Assembly: GCF_900182785.1 (NCBI RefSeq) | Contig: NZ_FXTS01000005.1 | Location: 1 to 64,000, forward strand | Reading direction: 5' to 3' | Source: Oceanospirillum linum | GTDB taxonomy: Bacteria; Pseudomonadota; Gammaproteobacteria; Pseudomonadales; Halomonadaceae | Length of the DNA: 64,000 bases | Shown here: one piece after another, positions 53,642-62,863 of the stretch | Numbering within the stretch: position 1 is the first letter of the stretch | Layout of the letters: each line of letters opens with the position of its first letter | Translations under genes and position numbers: made by a program | The notes under the pieces: model-generated | What the model was told of the DNA's origin: nothing | Databases searched by the model: none | Seen by the model: only the letters and a program-made list of their open reading frames with translations

Positions 53642-54958
53642 TTAGCACGCTGAGTTTTGCTCCACCGCCTTCAGGCTTAGTATCAGCTGATCTCCAGCGC
53701 ACTCTCCTCTCCGGTACATATCGACTAGCCTGACGAGTTCAAAACAAGGATCATCAGGTTTTCCGGCTTTACTCTGGATACCCGTCAACCGCACGTCGAC
53801 AGGTTGTCCCTCTTTATCACCGGACGTAATAATCTCCTCAAGACAAGCATAAATATTTTGCTTAAGAATAACCTGAGCGATGCGTTCAACCGCTGATTCA
53901 GCATGCCCGGCAACAAAAATTACTTTTTCGGACGTCTGGACAGAGCTGGTTTCTAAGGCATGGAACAGTTGCAGAAAATCATCAAGCTGATCAGTTACTG
54001 CCAGACTCAAAGCATTGCTGCTTTGTGTGGCATCACTAATGGCCGCAACCTGTTCGTTAAGGGCGCTTAGGGCAGAATAGACTTCTGTCGCTGTATCTTT
54101 AGTTCGATTAGATAGCTTCTTAACCTCATCAGCAACAACAGCAAACCCCCTACCAGACTGCCCGGCCCTTGCCGCTTCCACAGATGCATTCAGGGCCAGC
54201 AGGTTTGTTTGATCCGCAATATCACTAATAAGGTTAAGGGCGCGAGCCACTTCATCACTTACATTATTAAGTGACTCCGCCTGTTTCTGAAGCTGCTTAA
54301 TCTGTTCTGTTGACTGGTGCAGGTTCTCACTCATTTTTCTGATAGCGCCACTACTGCTTTTAGCAACCTTACTGTTCTCTTTAGCAATACAGTCAACATC
54401 TGTAATATCGTTCTGAATAGAACGAATATCGGACTCACTCTGCAGCAAATCCTTACGCAAAGATTGCAGGTTAATATCATGAATCTGTGAGGTCAGTGCG
54501 TTTTGCTCAGTAAAGTCCAGGTTCTCTTTGATCGCAAGAATGGCCTGATTGATTGACTTGAGTGATTCAGAAAAATCACCGGGTAATCCAGTAGACTTTG
54601 CCTCCCGGGAAAAATCCTGCCTGTTAACCCGTACAAAACAAAGTTTAACTTCCTTGAAATACGTTTCAACAACATCCAACAGCTCATTAACAGCCCAAGC
54701 CAATTCAGCGGCAACACCGTAACCCCGGGTATGAGTTGCCCGATGATGCAGCTCGCCTGAAGCCGCATGATTCAGAACCTGAGAAAGTGACTCCAATGTT
54801 TTTCGATTGCGCTTATTCCGTCGCAGATACCAGATGAGCGTGGCGTAAAAAAAGATAACCATGGCACCTAATTCAACAGTAAAATCACCCCAAATAAGTG
54901 ATATCACCAACAACAGAGAAGGGATCAACGAACAGAGAATAAAAACCAGATGCGCCAT
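53642..54958 (-). CDS. methyl-accepting chemotaxis-type signalling protein (partner of Aer-like PAS protein)
   Basis: A 438-residue chemoreceptor. Two hydrophobic helices (residues 1-25 and 28-45) anchor it with almost no periplasmic part, so it cannot sense outside ligands. The hairpin tip ISDIADQTNLLALNASVEAA and ARAGQSGRGFAVVADEVKKL are canonical. The C-terminus (VILKQNIYACLEEI) resembles a degenerate CZB zinc-binding domain. It begins 18 bases after an Aer-type PAS gene, so the two probably form a split energy-taxis receptor. Confidence 0.9.
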   Translation of the reverse strand: MAHLVFILCSLIPSLLLVISLIWGDFTVELGAMVIFFYATLIWYLRRNKRNRKTLESLSQVLNHAASGELHHRATHTRGYGVAAELAWAVNELLDVVETYFKEVKLCFVRVNRQDFSREAKSTGLPGDFSESLKSINQAILAIKENLDFTEQNALTSQIHDINLQSLRKDLLQSESDIRSIQNDITDVDCIAKENSKVAKSSSGAIRKMSENLHQSTEQIKQLQKQAESLNNVSDEVARALNLISDIADQTNLLALNASVEAARAGQSGRGFAVVADEVKKLSNRTKDTATEVYSALSALNEQVAAISDATQSSNALSLAVTDQLDDFLQLFHALETSSVQTSEKVIFVAGHAESAVERIAQVILKQNIYACLEEIITSGDKEGQPVDVRLTGIQSKAGKPDDPCFELVRLVDMYRRGECAGDQLILSLKAVEQNSAC

Positions 54959-54976
54959 CTTAACCCACTCCCATTG

Positions 54977-55504
54977 CTACGAAGCCTGTAACTGCATAAC
55001 AAAGCGCTCATAGGAAACCTGTTGACTTTCTAACAGCTGCTCAAGGAAGGCCAGAGAGTGGGTACAAGCATTAGCCCTGCTGTATCGATGCTCTATATCA
55101 ATCATTTTCTGATAAATGGGCTCAATGGTTTTAATCGCATCTGAACTCGGACGTCTCCTGACAGAGAAATACCCCTGAACATGACCGGCCGCATCAAAGT
55201 CCGGTGTAATATTAGCAAACACCCAGTAAAAGCCGTGATCAGCAGTATAGTTCTTAACAAAACCAAAGAACTCATGCCCCTGGCGCAATTCCTGCCAAAG
55301 GAATTTAAAAATACCTTTGGGCATATCGGGGTGACGAATCATATTGTGAGGTTGATGCAACAGATCTTCTTCATCAAAGCCGGCAATACGCATAAATGTC
55401 CGGTTGGCGTAGGTAATTCGGCCCTTAAGGTCTGTTTTAGAAATAATAAGATCATCTGTGTTAAGGAAGACCTCAGTCAAATCAGAAAGTGATTTCGCAA
55501 GCAT
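54977..55504 (-). CDS. Aer-like PAS domain sensor protein
   Basis: A 175-residue soluble protein with one PAS domain that closely follows the FAD-binding PAS of the aerotaxis receptor Aer: YANRTFMRIAGFDEEDLLHQ, PHNMIRHPDMPKGIF, NYTADHGFYWVFANITP, GYFSVRRRPS. The C-terminal 50 residues are a helix that could dock on the adjoining chemoreceptor. The gene order resembles the two-part CetAB system of Campylobacter. AGGGAC abuts the ATG, with GAGG just upstream. Redox sensing through FAD is inferred from the motif. The gap 55505-55802 holds only an inverted repeat (55703-55712 and 55762-55771) and AT-rich DNA. Confidence 0.92.
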   Translation of the reverse strand: MLAKSLSDLTEVFLNTDDLIISKTDLKGRITYANRTFMRIAGFDEEDLLHQPHNMIRHPDMPKGIFKFLWQELRQGHEFFGFVKNYTADHGFYWVFANITPDFDAAGHVQGYFSVRRRPSSDAIKTIEPIYQKMIDIEHRYSRANACTHSLAFLEQLLESQQVSYERFVMQLQAS

Positions 55505-55802
55505 GTCCCTGCCTCTTTATAGTTGTTGTTACAGCCAGACCCACTGAGGGCTTGGCTAATAATGCGCTCAAGGGGGGATTTTTTGAATGACCCATATCAA
55601 TATAGGGACAATACCTTACCGGCAGCACAACACCATAAAGCAAACTTGTTACATTTTTCTGTCAGAAAACCGACTATACCTAGCTAAATCAACTGCAGAA
55701 AAGGCAAAAAAGCCATATACCCACCAATCAGAAGACCAGTAACAGGCAAATCACTATTTGTCTTTTTTGCCACATGGATCACAAAACACAGATCATTAAC
55801 GT

Positions 55803-56546
55803 CTAGCGGAAGATTCCTTTAAATTCGATACTGGCATCCCGTGCCGCCAGTAAAGCCTTTAGCGACTTGGAATGAAACTCACGCCGATAAAGCACCAGAA
55901 CAACCAGTATTGTCGCCAGCATAAAAATATAGGGGTGCCAGAACCAGCAAAGAACAGATAGAGCAAAATAATATGACCTCAACCCATAGTTAAACTGGTT
56001 TGCAGCCAGATCAATCAGATCTGCAGCATGTCGGGCATAAGCCTTACGCCCTTGGGGAGTAACATCCTGATCATTCGGATGAGGTGCAGAACCGATCAGA
56101 ATTGCACAGAAATTATACTGCCGCATAGACCATGTAAATGTGAAAAACGCATAGACAAAAATAACAATCAGAAGCAAAACCTTCAGCTCCCACTCAATTC
56201 TTGAGTCAGAGGCTGCGAAAGGTAGCTCTGATAACACTCCCATCGCTTTATCTGTAGCCCCCAGCATTGTAAACAGCGCCGCAAGAATCAAGAGACAACT
56301 GGACGCAAAAAAAGAGCCGTTTCGCTCCAGATGGGTCATAATCGTCGTGTCTGCAATTCTTACCTCACGGTCAAGTAATTTGGTCATCCAGTCAACCCGA
56401 TAAGCGTGCATCACTTTTGCCAGACACACCTCTTTATTCATCGCTTTTTTGGAAAAAAAGTAATACAGCGTCCACCAAAAAACAAACCAGACGAAAGCGA
56501 TCATATCCTGCACGGACAGATCAAAATAATTTGGTATCAATTGCAC
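55803..56546 (-). CDS. DUF599 family membrane protein
   Basis: A 247-residue protein with about four hydrophobic segments. It contains YRVDWMTKLLDREVRIADTT, HLERNGSFFASSCLLILAAL, and NQFNYGLRSYYFALSVLCWF, all typical of DUF599. The family is of unknown function. The start is GTG after GGGG. The gap to rarD (56547-56843) shows no gene. Confidence 0.9.
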   Translation of the reverse strand: MQLIPNYFDLSVQDMIAFVWFVFWWTLYYFFSKKAMNKEVCLAKVMHAYRVDWMTKLLDREVRIADTTIMTHLERNGSFFASSCLLILAALFTMLGATDKAMGVLSELPFAASDSRIEWELKVLLLIVIFVYAFFTFTWSMRQYNFCAILIGSAPHPNDQDVTPQGRKAYARHAADLIDLAANQFNYGLRSYYFALSVLCWFWHPYIFMLATILVVLVLYRREFHSKSLKALLAARDASIEFKGIFR

Positions 56547-56843
56547 AAAAACCCCATTAGAAGACCACAGTATCTGAATAATTATTCCGTATGGCTCACC
56601 TGTTCAGGTAACCCGATAATCTTTTATAATACACTTTTTAGTGAAAATCACTTAGCCAGACAAGCTGATTAACTAATTCATTTATCAGTCTTTTTTGCCC
56701 CCCTCATTTATAAAAATGGACCTCCTGTGCGCTGACGATACCCATCCCCAGACGCCGTAATCTTGCTGCTGAAAAAAACTAACGTATCCAAGAGATACCC
56801 TCAGTGGACCATAAGACCTATAAATACACTCAAGGAACTCATT

Positions 56844-57746
56844 ATGAATTTAAAAATGCTTGGTACAGGTGTACTTGCATACCTGATATGGGGTTGTTTT
56901 CCGCTTTTTTTCTCCCTAGTTTCCCATACCCCTCCTTTTGAAGTGATTTCGGCACGTATCGTCTGGTCTTTTCTGCTTTGCCTCTTGCTTGTCATCGGCC
57001 TTGGAAAGATGAAGGCACTTAAGTCTGCACTTTCAGTAAAGGCAATGGTTTGGTCCGGTTTAGCGGCAATACTGATATCAACAAATTGGCTGATTTTCGT
57101 TTATGCAGTTAGCACCGGCCAAGTGATTCAATCGAGCCTGGGATATTTCCTCACCCCCTTGGTCAGCGTATTTCTTGCCCGTTTTATTCTGAAAGAGCAA
57201 ATTCGGCCTCTACAAAGCCTCTCCATCGCTCTCGCCTGCATCGCCGTTGCCTTTGAAATTTATCGCGTCGGCAGCCTGCCCTGGATATCTCTAATGCTGG
57301 CTTCCAGCTTTGGTCTCTATGGCCTGGTACGTAAACAGGCTCCTTTTGAAACCCTTAACGGCTTGTTTCTGGAAACCGGCTGGTTGGTCATTCCTGCTCT
57401 GCTCTTCTTAGTCGCTATTGGCAGTTCCGGGCTTAACCCGTTACCTGCCAAAACAGGCGCTACTATCGACTTATCCGGAACCTATCTGATGCTCTCAGGT
57501 ATTGTTACCGCGGTTCCTTTATTGCTTTTCTCGGCAGCAGCAAGACAGCTTCCTCTGACTGTGATCGGCTTTATTATGTACATTAACCCAACCATGCAAT
57601 TTATTACGGCAATTTATATCTTCAAAGAGCCTTTTTCGGGGATGCAGCTCATCGCCTTCTCTCTGATCTGGCTTGCCGTTATTGCATTTTGCTACGATTT
57701 GTACCATATACAGCGTAAAAATAAAGTGACACCTGTAAACTCCTGA
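56844..57746 (+). CDS. rarD: RarD-type EamA transporter
   Basis: A 300-residue inner-membrane protein of ten helices in the drug/metabolite transporter superfamily. It has GTGVLAYLIWGCFPLFFSL, RIVWSFLLCLLLV, VIQSSLGYFLTPLVSV, and FIMYINPTMQFITAIYIFKE, the RarD pattern. The start is the ATG before NLKMLG, with AAGGAAC upstream; earlier in-frame codons lack a site. Substrate unknown. Confidence 0.92.
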   Translation: MNLKMLGTGVLAYLIWGCFPLFFSLVSHTPPFEVISARIVWSFLLCLLLVIGLGKMKALKSALSVKAMVWSGLAAILISTNWLIFVYAVSTGQVIQSSLGYFLTPLVSVFLARFILKEQIRPLQSLSIALACIAVAFEIYRVGSLPWISLMLASSFGLYGLVRKQAPFETLNGLFLETGWLVIPALLFLVAIGSSGLNPLPAKTGATIDLSGTYLMLSGIVTAVPLLLFSAAARQLPLTVIGFIMYINPTMQFITAIYIFKEPFSGMQLIAFSLIWLAVIAFCYDLYHIQRKNKVTPVNS

Positions 57747-57796
57747 CGCTGTAAAACCGAATTTCCGGGAAGTACTCATATTGAGATCAACGAAAA

Positions 57797-57828
57797 AAGT
57801 GTTACCATTGTGCAATTAAGTAACACTT
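57797..57828. promoter_or_regulatory. inverted repeat upstream of the 57-residue membrane protein gene
   Basis: AAGTGTTAC and GTAACACTT are perfect 9-base arms 14 bases apart, ending 19 bases before the start codon. A TTAAGT sequence inside may be a -10 element, so this fits an operator. Regulator unknown. Confidence 0.45.
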
Positions 57829-57847
57829 ACATTTTGAGGATCAAACC

Positions 57848-58021
57848 ATGGGCGGCTTTTCAAATCTGTTCGTTAATCTGGCGATGACTGCTGGTGTCGC
57901 TATCATCGCGGCGGTAGCATCTGTTACTCCTGATGTCATCCTGCCTGCTGTAGCAATAGCCCCAGCATTGGCTTTGGTTTTTGTGTTGTGGCAGGCTGCG
58001 GTTGAACGCCCTACCGTTTAG
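57848..58021 (+). CDS. small membrane protein, 57 residues
   Basis: A 57-residue protein starting MGGFSNLFVNLAMTAG and ending RPTV. Two hydrophobic helices are likely (AMTAGVAIIAAVASV and VILPAVAIAPALALVFVLW) with a short Pro-containing turn. GAGGA lies 6 bases before the ATG, and the gene has its own terminator at 58044 and an operator-like repeat before it. It is well supported as a gene by its context, but I do not recognise the family. Confidence 0.72.
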   Translation: MGGFSNLFVNLAMTAGVAIIAAVASVTPDVILPAVAIAPALALVFVLWQAAVERPTV

Positions 58022-58043
58022 CCCCAACCGAAAATAGACAGAT

Positions 58044-58083
58044 AAAAAAAGGCTTCATCCCTGCAAAGGATGAAGCCTTTTTT
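58044..58083. terminator. bidirectional terminator between the small gene and rimO
   Basis: GGCTTCATCC and GGATGAAGCC pair around seven bases, flanked by a run of A on one side and T on the other. It serves both converging genes. Confidence 0.95.
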
Positions 58084-58107
58084 ATACCGGAAGGCCGGAC
58101 CTCAGGT

Positions 58108-59430
58108 TCAGACCAGCTCAGCCCACAGATCATGATCATCCGCTTCAATGATACGACCCCGTACCACTTGCCCCGGCTCCAGACCACTAACATCCAGAAG
58201 ATGCACTTCACCATCAATTTCCGGAGCGTCTCCCTTAGTTCGGCCAATGGCACCATCAGGGCCCGCATGGTCGATCAGAATATCCATCTCCTGCCCGATC
58301 TTTTCCTGTAGCTTTTCAGCACTGATCTCTGCCTGAACCTCCATAAAGCGCGCCAGACGATCTTCTTTAACCTCTTCCGGAACAGGGTCTGCCAACTCAT
58401 TGGCCGGCGCACCATCAACCGGGGAATAAGTAAAGCAACCCACGCGATCAAGACGGGCTTCACGCAGGAAGTCCAACAAATACTCAAAGTGCGCTTCGGT
58501 CTCGCCAGGAAAGCCAACAATAAAAGTACTGCGAATAACTATTTCAGGGCAGATTTCCCGCCATTTCCTGATCCGCTCCATGGTTTTCTCTGATGCCGCA
58601 GGCCGCTTCATCATCTTAAGCACCTCAGGATGGGCATGCTGCAGCGGAATATCCAGATACGGCACAATGGCGCCTTCCGCCATCAGAGGGATCACCGCAT
58701 CCACACTCGGATAAGGATAAACATAGTGCAGGCGCACCCAAACCCCCAGAGAACCGAGCGCCTCACACAGCTCCTTCAGGCGGGTCTTCATTGGCCGCCC
58801 CTGCCAGAAGCCCAGCTTATACTTCTGATCAACGCCGTAGGCACTGGTATCCTGAGAAACAACCAGTAGCTCCTTAACACCTGCATCAACCAGGCGCTGA
58901 GCCTCATCCATCACCGAACCCACAGGACGACTGTCAAGATCACCCCGTAACGCCGGAATAATACAAAACGTACAGCGATGATTGCAGCCTTCAGAAATCT
59001 TCAGATATGAATAATGACGGGGTGTCAGTTTTACACCCTGGGGCGGAACCAGATCAACAAAGGGGTCGTGGTCTTTCTTCGGTGGCAGATATTCGTGAAC
59101 AGCTCCAACAACTTGTTCATATTGCTGCGGCCCGGAAACACTCAGCACCTGAGGATAGGCATCAAGAATCTGATCACCATCCGCACCCATGCAACCGGTA
59201 ACAATTACCTTGCCATTTTCTTCCAGTGCTTCACCGATAGCTGCCAGTGACTCTGCTTTCGCAGCATCAATAAAACCACAGGTGTTCACCACCACGAGAC
59301 CTGCGCCCTCATAGGATGGAGAGATTTCATAACCTTCAGTACGCAGCTGTGTCAGGATACGCTCAGAGTCAACCAGTGCTTTTGGGCAACCCAGACTGAC
59401 AAAACCAACTTTAGGATTTTCTGTGGACAT
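58108..59430 (-). CDS. rimO: ribosomal protein S12 methylthiotransferase RimO
   Basis: A 440-residue radical-SAM enzyme that adds a methylthio group to Asp88 of ribosomal protein S12. The N-terminal cluster domain has SLGCPKALVDSE, VVNTCGFIDAA and GCMGADGD with three Cys. The radical-SAM motif C-x3-C-x2-C is in EGCNHRCTFCIIPALRG. A C-terminal TRAM domain (DILIDHAGPDGAIGRTKGDA) ends DLWAELV. The start ATG before STENP follows GAGG by 7 bases. Confidence 0.96.
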   Translation of the reverse strand: MSTENPKVGFVSLGCPKALVDSERILTQLRTEGYEISPSYEGAGLVVVNTCGFIDAAKAESLAAIGEALEENGKVIVTGCMGADGDQILDAYPQVLSVSGPQQYEQVVGAVHEYLPPKKDHDPFVDLVPPQGVKLTPRHYSYLKISEGCNHRCTFCIIPALRGDLDSRPVGSVMDEAQRLVDAGVKELLVVSQDTSAYGVDQKYKLGFWQGRPMKTRLKELCEALGSLGVWVRLHYVYPYPSVDAVIPLMAEGAIVPYLDIPLQHAHPEVLKMMKRPAASEKTMERIRKWREICPEIVIRSTFIVGFPGETEAHFEYLLDFLREARLDRVGCFTYSPVDGAPANELADPVPEEVKEDRLARFMEVQAEISAEKLQEKIGQEMDILIDHAGPDGAIGRTKGDAPEIDGEVHLLDVSGLEPGQVVRGRIIEADDHDLWAELV

Positions 59431-59574
59431 TAAGAACCTCGAAAACAGATGACAAAACCCGCGCATTCTACCCCAGTGAAGGTTTTTGGTGTAGTTAAAG
59501 TAAGCGCTTTACATCCAAAGGCTTTCGTTAAAAAATGCCCTATACAGCAAACAATCAAAAGCCAGAGGGTCAAG

Positions 59575-60597
59575 ATGCTTTTTAATCTGTTGGATGAAAA
59601 AGGTTCGAAACGGAGTTCCGGTGAAGAACAGCCATCACAGGAGTGGGGAACTTCATTACAGGATCAGTTAAAACAACAACCCCTGATTCACCTTCCCGTT
59701 GATAAAGTTATACCAGACCCCGACCAACCCCGTAAAAGCTTCGACGACGAGTCTCTGCTGGACCTTGCGCAAAGCATTGAAGAAAATGGCCTGCTGCAAC
59801 CGATTGTAGTTCAGCCAGAAGATGCTAATGGTAACCACCGAATCATTATGGGTGAGCGTCGATGGCGGGCCCATGATTACGCCGGAAAAGAGTCTATTCC
59901 CGCTATCATCCGGCCGGAATCTGACAGTACCGTATTGGCTTTACAGATTATAGAAAACAATCAACGAGAAGATATTGCACCTCTGGAGGAAGCTCGGGCC
60001 TTACAACGGCTGGTTGATGTTTCCGGAAATAAAAAGGCGGTCGCCCAGGCTTTAGGCCGTTCTCCCAGCTGGTTATCCAAACGCCTTTCACTCCTAAAGA
60101 CGCCGGATGTTGTTCAGGTTTTTGCTGACCAACATGCAGTCAAAGATATCAATACCTTAAATAGCTTATCAAAGCTCTATCAGACAGCACCGGACGAAGC
60201 ACAACAGCTGATGTCGGATGTCACAAAATCTGGCGCTGAAGGCGGTCTTCGCAGTCGGATTGAGCAAAAGCGGCAGCAGTTGCAGGACTCCGTCACCGCG
60301 AGTCCACAGAAACCCGTTACCGTAGAAAACCAGGCTTTCGAAAACACCGGAATGCCGCAGGAAGCTACCACAACCGCGAAAAAACCGGCCGCTAAGCCGG
60401 ATACCCCCCTTAACCAGCAACTTCAGCTACAGCAGCAACTCAGAATGTCCCCACTCAACGCCCTAAAAGGCATTGAAAACCTTGACATGAGTTTTTCTGA
60501 AGTCGAACAGCATTTCCGCCGCTACCTGCAGAACTCCGATCTTAATACCGGGTTCCAGGACCTCTGGCTGTCTTTTCTGGATGATATAAAACGTTAG
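59575..60597 (+). CDS. ParB/Spo0J-like partition-type protein, orphan
   Basis: A 340-residue DNA-binding protein. The ParB N-terminal domain has LPVDKVIPDPDQPRKSFDDE, SIEENGLLQPIVVQP and MGERRWRAHDYAG. The central helix-turn-helix is KKAVAQALGRSPSWLSKRLS. A Gln/Pro linker and a C-terminal dimerisation-like helix (HFRRYLQNSDLNTGF) follow. The start ATG gives LFNLLDEKG, close after GAGGG. There is no parA neighbour, so it is not a standard parABS operon; a plasmid-type or regulatory role is possible. Confidence 0.85.
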   Translation: MLFNLLDEKGSKRSSGEEQPSQEWGTSLQDQLKQQPLIHLPVDKVIPDPDQPRKSFDDESLLDLAQSIEENGLLQPIVVQPEDANGNHRIIMGERRWRAHDYAGKESIPAIIRPESDSTVLALQIIENNQREDIAPLEEARALQRLVDVSGNKKAVAQALGRSPSWLSKRLSLLKTPDVVQVFADQHAVKDINTLNSLSKLYQTAPDEAQQLMSDVTKSGAEGGLRSRIEQKRQQLQDSVTASPQKPVTVENQAFENTGMPQEATTTAKKPAAKPDTPLNQQLQLQQQLRMSPLNALKGIENLDMSFSEVEQHFRRYLQNSDLNTGFQDLWLSFLDDIKR

Positions 60598-60717
60598 CAA
60601 CGCTTTAATTAGACAAGTCTTAATAATAAAAGGCATACTAGGCAGGCAGTTTTAACCTCAGCCTTTGCTAAAGCCTGAGATGTAACATTTTGTCACCCGT
60701 CAATACAAGAGGTCATC

Positions 60718-61101
60718 ATGGCATTAACCACACAGGATTTTGTAACAGCTGCCAAAGCGGAGATTAATGAGTGCTCCATTCAGGAGGCTTCTGAAAAGCT
60801 ACAACAGGGTGCGCTGGCGCTGGATGTGCGCGAGCCACAGGAGTTTATGCAAGCTCACCTGCCTTCAGCTATCGATGTACCCCGTGGGGTTCTGGAGTTC
60901 AGGGTTGATGCCCATCCGAAACTACAGGATAAAGATCAGGAGATCCTTGTTTATTGCCAAGCGGGTGGCCGGGGTGCATTAGCCACCAAAACACTGCAGG
61001 ATATGGGCTTTACTCGGGTTACGAATATGCTTGGAGGTTTTGCCGCGTGGTCAGAGGCTGGCTTCGAGCAAACCAAAGATCCGGCCGAATGGAACGAATA
61101 A
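60718..61101 (+). CDS. rhodanese-like domain protein
   Basis: A 127-residue single rhodanese domain. The active-site Cys is in LVYCQAGGRGALAT and the substrate loop is ALDVREPQEFMQAHLPSAID. It can transfer sulfane sulfur or act as a sulfur carrier in the cytosol. GAGG lies 8 bases before the ATG. It is a single gene with no sulfur-pathway neighbour, so the partner is unknown. Confidence 0.9.
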   Translation: MALTTQDFVTAAKAEINECSIQEASEKLQQGALALDVREPQEFMQAHLPSAIDVPRGVLEFRVDAHPKLQDKDQEILVYCQAGGRGALATKTLQDMGFTRVTNMLGGFAAWSEAGFEQTKDPAEWNE

Positions 61102-61116
61102 ACAGGCTTATAAAAC

Positions 61117-61150
61117 AAAAAGCGGCGGTAAGCTATGCTTTACCGCCGCT
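61117..61150. terminator. terminator between the rhodanese gene and sohB
   Basis: AGCGGCGGTAA and TTACCGCCGCT pair around eight bases. A run of A on the left makes it a T-rich terminator for the leftward sohB gene. It also ends the rhodanese gene. Confidence 0.85.
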
Positions 61151-61182
61151 GCGATGCTAGTCCACTAGCCCTGCCCTGGCGC

Positions 61183-62247
61183 TTAACGTTCGATCTCTGT
61201 TTTGCGCGCACGGGTCAGAAAACGATCTGCAGTTTTACTCAGACTAAGGGAGACCATTTCACCCAGGCGATCCACCAGTCCGGTTTTAATTTCGTAACTT
61301 ACCTCATAAACATCGGCATCGTCACAACTCTCCAGCAGATACTCATCACTGGTTTTCAAGCCATCAACCAAGCCCAGTTCCAGAGCCTGCTTACCATACC
61401 AAACATCGCCATTCGCAACTTTACTGAGATCCAGGCCCGGGCGCTGCTCATGGATAAAGTCTTTGAATAAGACGTGAGTTTCTTCAAGGTCCTGAACAAA
61501 CTTCTGCCGTCCTTCCTCGGTATTTTCACCAAATACTGTCATGGTGCGCTTATATTCACCGGCAGTCAGGACTTCATAATCGATATCATGCTTTTTCAGC
61601 AATTTATTAAAATTAGGAATTTGCGCAACAACGCCAATAGATCCAATAATAGAAAACGGTGCAGCCAAAATCTTTTTCGCTGTGCAGGCCATCATATAGC
61701 CACCGCTGGCCGCCACGGCATCAACACAAACCGTCAGATCAATATTCTTATTGGTGATGCGCTTCAGTTGTGAGGCCGCAAAACCGTAGCTGTGAACCAT
61801 ACCACCGCCGCTTTCCAGCTTGACAACAACCTCATCAATCTCCGGTCGTGCAATGGTCAGTACGGCACTGATCGTTTCCCGTAATGAGTCAACGTCAGAA
61901 GCCCGGATATCACCGTCAAAATCCAGAACAAAAACCCGCTTGCGGGCATCTTCAGATTCCGGCTCATCTTTCTTGGTCTTAGCTGCTTTTTTTCTCGCTT
62001 TCTCCGCCTTTTTTTCAGCTTTCAGCTCGTGTTCAAAAGCGTGTTTGTCATAAACAGCTTCTTTAACCGCTTTTGTTGTTTCAGAAAGCTTCTCGTTCAG
62101 GTGCTCAATCTCAAATTCACCCTCCCCCGGTTTCCGCTTACCCTGAGCAGCGGCAACAACCACAAGGAGAATAGAACCGATAAAAATAATCGCTAATGTC
62201 ACTGTCTTAGCGAAGAACAAACCATACTCGGAAAAAAATTCGTACAC
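61183..62247 (-). CDS. sohB: inner-membrane peptidase SohB (SppA/S49 family)
   Basis: A 354-residue serine protease. An N-terminal TM helix (KTVTLAIIFIGSILLVVVAA) is followed by a Lys/Glu-rich stretch and a SohB core with RVFVLDFDGDIRASDVDSLR. The catalytic Ser is in AVAASGGYMMACT and the Lys in LTAGEYKRTMT. It digests membrane or envelope peptides. The start codon is GTG after GGTGGGG; no ATG precedes the conserved start. Confidence 0.93.
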   Translation of the reverse strand: MYEFFSEYGLFFAKTVTLAIIFIGSILLVVVAAAQGKRKPGEGEFEIEHLNEKLSETTKAVKEAVYDKHAFEHELKAEKKAEKARKKAAKTKKDEPESEDARKRVFVLDFDGDIRASDVDSLRETISAVLTIARPEIDEVVVKLESGGGMVHSYGFAASQLKRITNKNIDLTVCVDAVAASGGYMMACTAKKILAAPFSIIGSIGVVAQIPNFNKLLKKHDIDYEVLTAGEYKRTMTVFGENTEEGRQKFVQDLEETHVLFKDFIHEQRPGLDLSKVANGDVWYGKQALELGLVDGLKTSDEYLLESCDDADVYEVSYEIKTGLVDRLGEMVSLSLSKTADRFLTRARKTEIER

Positions 62248-62426
62248 GGATTACCCCACCTCTTTTAATACGCCGGCAAGCATACAGGATGCGTTTCTGA
62301 CTGTGTATTCTTTCCTGCCAATATTCCGGTTAACAGGGTTGATTCAAACACACGTTTGAAATATGCTCTTCTTACAGATGGTCGCAAGCCGACCAAAACG
62401 ATAAGAAATCATAAAAGGTAAGCGCT

Positions 62427-62741
62427 ATGACCGATATTGGCAAAGTGATCGAGAATCTGAAGCAAGGTTTTAAGCCTGAGGCCGCTCAGGGTATGGATGA
62501 AGTATTTCAGTTTGATATTAAAGATGGTGGTGAGTATTTCATCGAAATAAAAGACGGTGAGTGTAATGTTGGCACCGGCGAACACGATGATCCATCGGTA
62601 ACCCTAATCATGGACCAGGAGACACTGAAGGGTGTTCTCAGTGGCAGTGTTAACGGTATGACTGCTTTCATGACCGGCAAAATCAAGGCTCAGGGTAATA
62701 TGATGCTGGCAACAAAGCTCAACTCGCTGTTCGCGATCTGA
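62427..62741 (+). CDS. SCP2 sterol-binding domain protein
   Basis: A 104-residue single SCP2 domain. It has VFQFDIKDGGEYFIEIKDG, DPSVTLIMDQETLKGVLSG, and MTAFMTGKIKAQGNMMLA, the last being the conserved SCP2 hydrophobic pocket. It binds lipids or acyl groups in the cytosol. AAAGGTAAGC lies before the ATG. Function in bacteria is unclear; some act with fatty-acid or quinone enzymes. Confidence 0.92.
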   Translation: MTDIGKVIENLKQGFKPEAAQGMDEVFQFDIKDGGEYFIEIKDGECNVGTGEHDDPSVTLIMDQETLKGVLSGSVNGMTAFMTGKIKAQGNMMLATKLNSLFAI

Positions 62742-62787
62742 TCGCTGAAGCCAGCATACGGATTAACCCTACACGGGTGCTAATCTG

Positions 62788-62833
62788 AAAAGGCTCCCTC
62801 CGCTTTATAATACATAGCGGAGGGAGCCTTTTT
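62788..62833. terminator. bidirectional terminator between the SCP2 gene and gor
   Basis: AAAAGGCTCCCTCCGCT and AGCGGAGGGAGCCTTTTT form a 17-base stem with an 11-base loop, flanked by A and T runs. Confidence 0.95.
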
Positions 62834-62863
62834 CGTCGGGATGGTTTCGATACAACGCCGGAA

